From positions 27,119-91,118 of the forward strand of contig NZ_BCVI01000057.1 of NCBI RefSeq assembly GCF_001591665.1: DNA of 64,000 nucleotides, given 5' to 3'. Within the stretch, counting starts at the first letter, position 1; each line of letters starts with the position of its first letter. The notes beneath the pieces are model-generated. The model was not told the origin of the DNA, ran no database searches, and saw only the letters and a list, made by a program, of their open reading frames with translations. Both the position numbers and the translations under genes were made by a program. Shown here in pieces: positions 57,596-64,000 of the stretch. The DNA is from Neobacillus soli NBRC 102451 (GTDB lineage: Bacteria > Bacillota > Bacilli > Bacillales > Cytobacillaceae).

Positions 57596-58626
57596 AACCT
57601 GCCACCATGATTTATAAAGTGAACCCCTTCAGTTTCAGAAACCACGCCTATTTCATACGCGGTCTCACCACATTGTTTAAAATGTTCTAGCAGGTCCGCT
57701 TTGTTTTCCTGGTCAACTGCAATAACCATCCCAATTCCCATGTTAAAAATATTATACATCTCCTGGTACTCAATCTGTCCAACAGAAGATATCAGATTAA
57801 ATATCGCTGGTATTTCCCAGCTCCGTTCTCTCAATTCCGCGCCAAGGCCATTAGGAAGCATGCGGGGGATATTTTCAATAAATCCACCGCCAGTGATATG
57901 CGCCAGCCCTTTAAGGTCAAATTTTTTCAATGCGGACAAAATCGGTTTTACATAAATCTTAGTAGGCTTCAGTAATTCTTCTCCTAATGTACACCCGAGT
58001 TCATCAACAAAATCTAGTAAGGGCCAGTTGTTGAAGACCTTCCGAACGAGAGAATAGCCATTGCTGTGGATTCCGCTTGAAGCTAAACCAATTAGAACAT
58101 CTCCAGCCTTGATTGTTTCGCCTGTAATAACCTTCGATTTTTCACAAGCCCCAACCGTAAATCCAGCAAGATCATACTCGTTTTCACTGTATAGTCCAGG
58201 CATTTCCGCTGTTTCTCCGCCAATTAATGCACAGCCTGCCTGCTCGCAGCCGTCCGCAATACCCTTGACGATGGCTTCTATTTTTGAAGGTTCCGCTTTT
58301 CCGCAAGCAATATAATCAAGGAAGAACAACGGCTCTGCACCCTGGACCACAATATCATTGACACACATCGCCACTGCATCAATCCCAATCGTATCATGCT
58401 TATCCATCCAAAAGGCAATCATCAGTTTCGTGCCAACCCCATCGGTGCCTGACACCAAAACAGGTTCTTTTAAGTTCAGTGCAGACAGATCAAACATGCC
58501 GCCAAATCCGCCCAAGCTGCCAAGCACGCCGGTCCTGGCTGTTTTTTGGACATGCTTTTGCATGCGTTCCACTGCTTCATAGCCTGCTTCGATATTAACG
58601 CCTGCTTGTTTATACGCATTAGACAA
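57592..58626 (-). CDS. purM: phosphoribosylformylglycinamidine cyclo-ligase
   Basis: AIR synthetase, step 5. It has 344 residues: GGFGGMFDL near 43-51, [15 protein letters not shown] (about 60-74) and [22 protein letters not shown] follow the family. The frame runs open to 58701 inside purF, but AAGGGGTGA with 9-nt spacing and family alignment point to TTG at 58626 ([19 protein letters not shown]), six bases after the purF stop. Confidence 0.96.
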   Translation of the reverse strand: MSNAYKQAGVNIEAGYEAVERMQKHVQKTARTGVLGSLGGFGGMFDLSALNLKEPVLVSGTDGVGTKLMIAFWMDKHDTIGIDAVAMCVNDIVVQGAEPLFFLDYIACGKAEPSKIEAIVKGIADGCEQAGCALIGGETAEMPGLYSENEYDLAGFTVGACEKSKVITGETIKAGDVLIGLASSGIHSNGYSLVRKVFNNWPLLDFVDELGCTLGEELLKPTKIYVKPILSALKKFDLKGLAHITGGGFIENIPRMLPNGLGAELRERSWEIPAIFNLISSVGQIEYQEMYNIFNMGIGMVIAVDQENKADLLEHFKQCGETAYEIGVVSETEGVHFINHGGRL

Positions 58627-58631
58627 GTTTG

Positions 58632-60047
58632 TCACCCCTTTTGATAATAATATTGAAGTGTATCTGGATAAATTTCCGTTGGGTAATTTCCTGTAAAACA
58701 TCCAAGACAGTAGCCGCTCGTTCCGTCCCCATCTTTTTTACCAATCGCTTCGACCATTCCTTCCACGCTTAAAAACGTTAACGTGTCAGCACCAATGAGC
58801 TGCCTCATATCCTCAATCGATTTATCAGAGGCAATCAATTCTTCCTTTGTCGATGTATCAATTCCATAAAAGCAGGGATTTTTAATCGGCGGAGAACTAA
58901 TCACAACGTGAACCTCCGTTGCTCCAGCCTCTTTTAGCATCGTCACAATTCTTCTGCTAGTCGTTCCCCGTACAATCGAGTCGTCAACCATAACCACACG
59001 TTTTCCTTCGACAACCCCTCGTACTGGTGAAAGCTTCATTTTTACCCCTTGTTCCCGTAACGACTGCGAGGGCTGGATAAAGGTTCGGCCGACATAGCGG
59101 TTTTTTATTAATCCCATTTCATAAGGGATTCCTGTTGCTTCCGCATAGCCAATCGCCGCGGAAATGCTTGAATCCGGGACACCTGTGACTACATCCGCTT
59201 CGAACGGTGCTTCTACTGCCAATCTTTTCCCAAGGTTTTTGCGGGCCGTATGAACGTTGATTCCCTGAATATTACTATCAGGTCTTGAAAAATAAATATA
59301 TTCCATGGTACAAATGGCTTTCGTTGTATTAACCGCGAATTGCTCAGATGTAATCCCATCATCGTTGATAATTAATAGCTCGCCCGGGCGGATATCACGA
59401 ATATACTCTGCTCCAACCACATCAAAGGCGCATGTTTCCGATGCCACCACATAGGCATCCCCAAGGCATCCAAGTGATAGGGGTCTAAGACCATGCGGGT
59501 CAAGAGCGACCATTAATTCGTTTTCTGTCATAATGAGGTACGCATAGGCTCCTTTTAACATCGGGAGGGCATTCCTGGCCCGATCTTTCGAATCCGCAAA
59601 GCCGCTTCTTTTCATTAAATGTGCCAAAACCTCGGTATCAGAGCTTGTTTGAAAAATACTACCCTGGGCTTCGAGCTGATGTTTTAATGCATTGACATTC
59701 ACTAGATTGCCATTATGGGCAAGGGCAAGACTGCCGCTTTGGGAATGGAACAAGAGAGGCTGAACGTTTTCATAACCGCCGCCCCCTGCTGTTGCATAAC
59801 GAACGTGACCAATCGCCGCATTGCCGTTTAATTGCTTCATCGCATCGGCCGTAAAAATCTCAGATACTAGTCCTTCGCCCTTTACTCCTTTAAGCTTAGT
59901 TCCATCGGAGACAACGATGCCGGTCCCTTCCTGGCCGCGGTGCTGCAGGCTATGCAGCCCGTAATAGGTGAGCTGCGCCGCATCCTCATGCCCCCAAACA
60001 CCAAAGATGCCGCACTCTTCATTTAATCCTTTTAATTCAGCAAGCAT
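58632..60047 (-). CDS. purF: amidophosphoribosyltransferase
   Basis: The committed step of purine synthesis, making phosphoribosylamine from PRPP and glutamine. It has 471 residues. An 11-residue propeptide precedes Cys12 (NEE-CGIFG), the glutaminase nucleophile freed by self-cleavage. PRPP motif [15 protein letters not shown] near 343-357. Cysteines for a 4Fe-4S cluster fit the B. subtilis pattern (ICTMEY, NPCFYG, YCLGC). The start overlaps purL by 16 bp. Confidence 0.97.
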   Translation of the reverse strand: MLAELKGLNEECGIFGVWGHEDAAQLTYYGLHSLQHRGQEGTGIVVSDGTKLKGVKGEGLVSEIFTADAMKQLNGNAAIGHVRYATAGGGGYENVQPLLFHSQSGSLALAHNGNLVNVNALKHQLEAQGSIFQTSSDTEVLAHLMKRSGFADSKDRARNALPMLKGAYAYLIMTENELMVALDPHGLRPLSLGCLGDAYVVASETCAFDVVGAEYIRDIRPGELLIINDDGITSEQFAVNTTKAICTMEYIYFSRPDSNIQGINVHTARKNLGKRLAVEAPFEADVVTGVPDSSISAAIGYAEATGIPYEMGLIKNRYVGRTFIQPSQSLREQGVKMKLSPVRGVVEGKRVVMVDDSIVRGTTSRRIVTMLKEAGATEVHVVISSPPIKNPCFYGIDTSTKEELIASDKSIEDMRQLIGADTLTFLSVEGMVEAIGKKDGDGTSGYCLGCFTGNYPTEIYPDTLQYYYQKG

Positions 60048-62248
60048 GGGATCGCCCCTTTCCAGGCATCTTTCAATTGTTGAACAGAAGCTTCAAGTAC
60101 TGGTCCATTTTCATTTAAAACTCGCATTTCAGCAGAATCATTGACTTCGCCGATTAGAGTGGCGTCTACTAAACTTTCAAACTCCGCTTGGTTTTCTTTT
60201 TTAACCGATAAAAGGAATCGGGATTGGGTTTCACTAAATAAGGCAGAAACGGTATTACCTGTAATTTTCACTTCCGCGCCCAGTTTTTCTGCAGAAAAAA
60301 GACTTTCCGCCAGACCTACAGCCAAGCCGCCTTCTGAAAGGTCATGCGCAGATTGTACAAATCCCGCACGAATAGCTGCTAGAACTTGACCTTGTCTTTC
60401 TTTTTCAATTTGTACGTTTAATTCAGGTGCTTTTCCGAAAACGCGTCCGTTCAATAGCTTTTGCAGTTCACTGCCGCCAAACTCAGCCTTTGTATCCCCG
60501 ACTAAATAGATGAGATCACCGTTCTTTTTAAAATACTGGGTGGTAATATGATCAATATCTGTGACTAATCCAACCATCCCAACTACTGGTGTTGGATAGA
60601 TGGCTGTCCCGCTTGTTTCATTGTATAATGAGACGTTACCGCCAATCACTGGCGTCCCAAGCACCCGGCAGGCCTCACTCATGCCATCCGCAGCTTTTTC
60701 AATCTGCCAAAATACCTCTGGCTTTTCCGGGTTGCCGAAATTGAGGTTGTCTGTAATCGCTAATGGTTCCGCACCAGAACAAACAATATTACGTGCTGCT
60801 TCCGCAACCGCGATTTTCCCGCCCATTTCTGGATCAAGAAAAACATAGCGTGAATTACAATCTGTTGTCATTGCCAGTGCTTTACGGGTGCCGCGAATTC
60901 GAACCACCGCTGCATCCGAACCCGGTGAAACGACTGTACTTGTCCGCACCATGTAGTCGTATTGCTCGTAAACCCATTCTTTACTTGCAACGGTCGGTTG
61001 ACGTAAGATGCTTAAAAGCGTTTCTTTCATATCTTCAACCTGCGGAATTTCATTCTCCATTGCTTGGAACTCGGCAAAATAGCTAGGTTCTGCAGATGGT
61101 TTATGGTAAACCGGTGCATCTTCGGCTAAGGCATCAACCGGAACGTCTGCGACAACTTCCCCTTGATGAATAAGGCGAAGCTTTTTATCGTTGGTAACCG
61201 TCCCTATTCCGACTGCTTCCAAACCATATTTTTCAAAAAGCTCAACGATTTCTTGTTCTCTTCCTTTTTTTACAACGATCAGCATTCGTTCTTGGGATTC
61301 AGACAGCATCATTTCATAGGCAGACATGCCGGTTTCGCGCTGGGGCACAAGGTCTAAATTCATCTCAATACCCATTCCCGCTTTACTCGCCATTTCAGCA
61401 GATGAGCTTACCAATCCGGCCGCACCCATGTCCTGAATACCAACAAGTGCATCAAAATGAATTAATTCTAGACAAGCTTCAAGTAGTAATTTTTCCATAA
61501 ATGGATCGCCTACTTGAACCGCGGGACGATCTTCATTCGATTGTTCGGTTAATTCTTCGGAAGCAAATGTGGCACCATGAATACCGTCACGGCCTGTTTT
61601 AGCCCCGACATACATGACGGTATTACCTTCCCCATGTGCCTGCCCTTTTTTAATGTCCTTATGGTCAATTAATCCAACACACATCGCATTAACGAGCGGG
61701 TTCCCTTCATAGCAAGGATCGAATTGGATTTCGCCGCCAACCGTTGGAATGCCAATACAGTTTCCATAACCAGCGATTCCTGCGATGACTTCTTTAAATA
61801 GGTAGCGTACGCGAGCGGAGTCTAATTCGCCAAAGCGAAGCGAGTTCAACATGGCGATGGGTCTTGCCCCCATGGAAAAAACATCGCGGATAATCCCGCC
61901 CACACCTGTTGCCGCTCCTTGATAGGGTTCAATAGCTGATGGGTGATTATGACTTTCGATTTTAAAAACAACCGCCTGCTCATCCCCGATGTCAACAATT
62001 CCCGCACCTTCCCCAGGTCCTTGAAGAACTCGTTCACCTGTGATCGGGAATTTTCTAAGAATCGGCTTGGAATTTTTGTAGCTGCAATGTTCGGACCACA
62101 TAACGGAAAACAGCCCTGTTTCGGTATAATTCGGTGTCCGTCCAAGAATGTTTTCAACCATTGCAAATTCCGCATCGGACAAACCCATTTGCTGATAAAT
62201 TTTTTCTGCTTTGATCTGATTAGGATTTGGTTCAAGCGTTGACAACAT
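60032..62248 (-). CDS. purL: phosphoribosylformylglycinamidine synthase subunit PurL
   Basis: Large synthetase subunit of the three-part FGAM synthase, step 4. It has 738 residues, the small-PurL form that works with PurS and PurQ. Landmarks: [13 protein letters not shown] (about 48-60), [21 protein letters not shown] (about 90-110, quoted as position) and a C-terminal [14 protein letters not shown] near 640. It overlaps purQ by 17 bp and purF by 16 bp. Confidence 0.97.
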   Translation of the reverse strand: MLSTLEPNPNQIKAEKIYQQMGLSDAEFAMVENILGRTPNYTETGLFSVMWSEHCSYKNSKPILRKFPITGERVLQGPGEGAGIVDIGDEQAVVFKIESHNHPSAIEPYQGAATGVGGIIRDVFSMGARPIAMLNSLRFGELDSARVRYLFKEVIAGIAGYGNCIGIPTVGGEIQFDPCYEGNPLVNAMCVGLIDHKDIKKGQAHGEGNTVMYVGAKTGRDGIHGATFASEELTEQSNEDRPAVQVGDPFMEKLLLEACLELIHFDALVGIQDMGAAGLVSSSAEMASKAGMGIEMNLDLVPQRETGMSAYEMMLSESQERMLIVVKKGREQEIVELFEKYGLEAVGIGTVTNDKKLRLIHQGEVVADVPVDALAEDAPVYHKPSAEPSYFAEFQAMENEIPQVEDMKETLLSILRQPTVASKEWVYEQYDYMVRTSTVVSPGSDAAVVRIRGTRKALAMTTDCNSRYVFLDPEMGGKIAVAEAARNIVCSGAEPLAITDNLNFGNPEKPEVFWQIEKAADGMSEACRVLGTPVIGGNVSLYNETSGTAIYPTPVVGMVGLVTDIDHITTQYFKKNGDLIYLVGDTKAEFGGSELQKLLNGRVFGKAPELNVQIEKERQGQVLAAIRAGFVQSAHDLSEGGLAVGLAESLFSAEKLGAEVKITGNTVSALFSETQSRFLLSVKKENQAEFESLVDATLIGEVNDSAEMRVLNENGPVLEASVQQLKDAWKGAIPCLLN

Positions 62249-62915
62249 GTGCGTCCCTCCAAGTCTTTACAATCGATTGAAACAATTTCAGTCCATCGGC
62301 ACCGCCTAAAAGCTCATCTACCGCTCTTTCCGGGTGAGGCATCATCCCTAGAACGTTCCCCTTCTCGTTCACAATTCCAGCGATATCGGCGAGACTTCCG
62401 TTCGGGTTCTGCCCATAGGTAAATACGATTTGGTTAGTAGCTTTTAGCTTTGCGAGTGTTTCCTCATCGCAATAGTAATTTCCTTCTCCGTGAGCAACAG
62501 GAATCATGATGGTTTCCCCTTCTGTGAGTGCGCTTGAAAACATCGTCTGATTGTTTTCGACCTTTAGTTCGACCGGTTTGCAAATAAATGAGAGACTTTC
62601 ATTCCGCCTCATAGCTCCCGGTAACAATCCCGCTTCGAGAAGGATTTGGAATCCATTACAAATGCCAAGAACAGGCTTGCCTGCTTCCGCCGCTTTCACC
62701 ACTTCTTTCATGACGTTGCTAAAACGAGCGATGGCCCCGGAACGCAAGTAATCTCCATATGAAAAACCGCCTGGCAGGAGGATTGCATCGTACTCTTCTA
62801 AACTTTCAGCATCATGCCACACGTATTCAACCTGCTCGCCAAGTTCATCCTTGATAGCATGGTACATATCCACATCACAGTTCGATCCTGGAAAGACGAT
62901 GACCGCAAACTTCAC
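62232..62915 (-). CDS. purQ: phosphoribosylformylglycinamidine synthase subunit PurQ
   Basis: Glutaminase subunit feeding ammonia to PurL. It has 227 residues and a class I amidotransferase triad: Cys86 in [10 protein letters not shown], His194 and Glu196 in MMPHPERA. The frame runs to 62927 but the family start is the GTG at 62915 ([12 protein letters not shown]), which overlaps the purS stop as GTGA. Confidence 0.96.
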   Translation of the reverse strand: MKFAVIVFPGSNCDVDMYHAIKDELGEQVEYVWHDAESLEEYDAILLPGGFSYGDYLRSGAIARFSNVMKEVVKAAEAGKPVLGICNGFQILLEAGLLPGAMRRNESLSFICKPVELKVENNQTMFSSALTEGETIMIPVAHGEGNYYCDEETLAKLKATNQIVFTYGQNPNGSLADIAGIVNEKGNVLGMMPHPERAVDELLGGADGLKLFQSIVKTWRDAHVVNA

Positions 62916-63166
62916 AGCACCACACACTCCTCTACTTCATAACGGTAATCTTCAATGACCGGGTTGGCCAAGAGATTGGTGCAAATCTCGTTTACTACTT
63001 CGTTAATTTCACGATCTGATTTTTCAATGGTCAGTTCCATATATTTACCGATACGTACATCTGAGACTTCACGATAGTTCAAAGAATGCAAGGAATTTGT
63101 TACAGCTTTTCCTTGAGGGTCCAATACACTTTCTCTTAATGTTACAAACACTTTTACCTTATACAT
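62912..63166 (-). CDS. purS: phosphoribosylformylglycinamidine synthase subunit PurS
   Basis: A small 84-residue subunit that bridges PurL and PurQ. Family pattern [19 protein letters not shown] at the N-terminus and [13 protein letters not shown] at the C-terminus. It overlaps purC by 8 bp and purQ by 4 bp. Confidence 0.95.
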   Translation of the reverse strand: MYKVKVFVTLRESVLDPQGKAVTNSLHSLNYREVSDVRIGKYMELTIEKSDREINEVVNEICTNLLANPVIEDYRYEVEECVVL

Positions 63167-63872
63167 GCTGACGACCTCCCAATCTCGCTAAAATATTTTC
63201 ATAGGCATCTGTTAAACTTCCTAAATCACGGCGGAATACATCCTTATCGAGCTTTTCATTCGTCTGTTGGTCCCAAAGTCGGCATGTGTCAGGGGATATT
63301 TCGTCTGCAAGCAGGATTAGACCCTCTTGGTCTTTACCAAACTCGAGCTTGAAATCGATGAGACGAATGCCGAGCCCCTCAAAAAAGCTTGATAAAACTG
63401 TATTGATTTGGAGTGCCTTTTCTCGTAAAATGGCTGCCTCCTCTGCTGTTGCTGCTTTTAGTTCAAGGATGTGGTCAATGGTGATGAGTGGGTCGCCCAG
63501 GTCATCATTTTTTAGGTAAAATTCTACGAGCGGCGTTGATAGCTTGCTGCCTTCTTCGATTCCTAATCTTGTTGAAAGGCTGCCTGCGGCGACATTGCGA
63601 ACGACTACTTCAAGCGGAATAATGGTTACCTTTTTTACTAGCTGTTCTGTTTCAGAGACTTTTTGGATAAAGTGTGATTCGATTCCCTTTTCTTTAAGCT
63701 TTAAAAATAACAAACTGGTAATCTCGTTATTTAAACGGCCTTTGCCTGTGATATCCGCCTTCTTTTGTCCGTTAAAAGCGGTGGCAGAATCTTTGTATTC
63801 GACTAAAACAACGTTCTCTTCTTCAGTTTTGTAAATTCGCTTTGCTTTTCCTTCATAAAGTAGTTCTTTCAT
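63159..63872 (-). CDS. purC: phosphoribosylaminoimidazole-succinocarboxamide synthase
   Basis: SAICAR synthetase, joining aspartate to CAIR with ATP. It has 237 residues: LLYEGKAKRIYKTEEENVV at the N-terminus, GSLSTRLGIEEGS (about 96-108), LIDFKLEFGKDQEG (about 170-183) and DEISPDTCRLWD (about 189-200). AAGGAG lies 10 nt before ATG 63872; the open frame to 63896 includes the ribosome site. The upstream pur genes lie beyond the window. Confidence 0.96.
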   Translation of the reverse strand: MKELLYEGKAKRIYKTEEENVVLVEYKDSATAFNGQKKADITGKGRLNNEITSLLFLKLKEKGIESHFIQKVSETEQLVKKVTIIPLEVVVRNVAAGSLSTRLGIEEGSKLSTPLVEFYLKNDDLGDPLITIDHILELKAATAEEAAILREKALQINTVLSSFFEGLGIRLIDFKLEFGKDQEGLILLADEISPDTCRLWDQQTNEKLDKDVFRRDLGSLTDAYENILARLGGRQHV

Positions 63873-63954
63873 TGTGGACCACTCCTTATTTTGCAATATT
63901 AGGAATTTTCATAATAGAGAAAGGGCAAAAAATCATTTAATGCACCCCATTTTC

Positions 63955-63981
63955 GGTCAATGAAACCCTTCTCCATTGACC
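63955..63981. repeat. hairpin upstream of purC
   Basis: GGTCAATG, an 11-nt loop and CATTGACC form a perfect 8-bp stem about 85-110 bp before the purC start. There is no T run on the minus strand. It may be an intercistronic processing or attenuation structure in the pur transcript; the upstream gene is out of view. Confidence 0.5.
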
Positions 63982-64000
63982 GCGGAAACCCCTTTTTACC

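Noticed and set aside
63897..64000. Purine riboswitch
   Set aside because: The purine operon leader would be upstream of purE, outside the window; only an 8-bp hairpin is seen here.

Overview
The window is chromosomal DNA from a Bacillaceae bacterium. A Neobacillus- or Bacillus-like species is an inference from gene content and synteny, not from a database match. The minus strand carries the gene order known from Bacillus subtilis: purC-S-Q-L-F-M-N-H-D, the yerA-type adenine deaminase, yerB, yerC, pcrB, pcrA, ligA and camS at the right, and gatCAB with a putP/opuE-type transporter at the left. Between camS and gatC, where B. subtilis has only a short interval, this genome carries about 34 kb of other material.

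Layout. 0-6.4 kb: plsY, a thioredoxin-like protein, the proline symporter, a DUF1697 protein, a VOC protein and a GNAT acetyltransferase, with long repeat-rich gaps. 6.4-9.6 kb: gatCAB. 9.8-14 kb: small cell-envelope and stress genes (lysozyme-like, Zn-ribbon, VanZ, OsmC, VanW, YueI). 14.1-17.2 kb: glyoxylate shunt (aceB, aceA). 18-23.7 kb: assimilatory-type nitrite reductase nirBD with the sirohaem genes that make its cofactor (cobA/hemD fusion, sirB, sirC), behind a promoter with two perfect Fnr-type boxes. 23.9-27.3 kb: a hydrolase, two membrane proteins and a copper-type lipoprotein. 27.4-41.6 kb: a plant-polysaccharide locus with two GH43 proteins (one secreted and nine-part modular), an ABC sugar importer without its own ATPase, two paralogous GH2 enzymes and a GntR/LacI-type regulator. 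41.9-43.5 kb: rocA. The rest is the conserved DNA-repair and purine block.

The most unusual content is non-coding. (1) Three separate intergenic arrays carry variants of one 13-bp motif (TTATnnGCRARTT) at a 21-bp pitch, with spacers of about 8 bp that differ from copy to copy. (2) Two distant arrays with an exact 52-bp period repeat the same 10-bp-stem, 5-nt-loop hairpin but have different linkers. Both sit in gaps between convergent genes, and none of the four flanking genes has a visible intrinsic terminator. (3) A dispersed element of about 85 bp, built on an AAACGTTTGA palindrome, occurs five times within 2.4 kb. (4) A multi-hairpin element sits between aceB and aceA.

Several genes need their starts moved from the first ATG. 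Two secreted or lipid-anchored proteins appear to start at CTG behind good Shine-Dalgarno sequences. The sugar-locus regulator has its whole GntR DNA-binding domain upstream of the first ATG, with ATA as the only plausible start. In the large GH43 protein, three carbohydrate-binding modules appear to be inserted inside a laminin-G-like domain.
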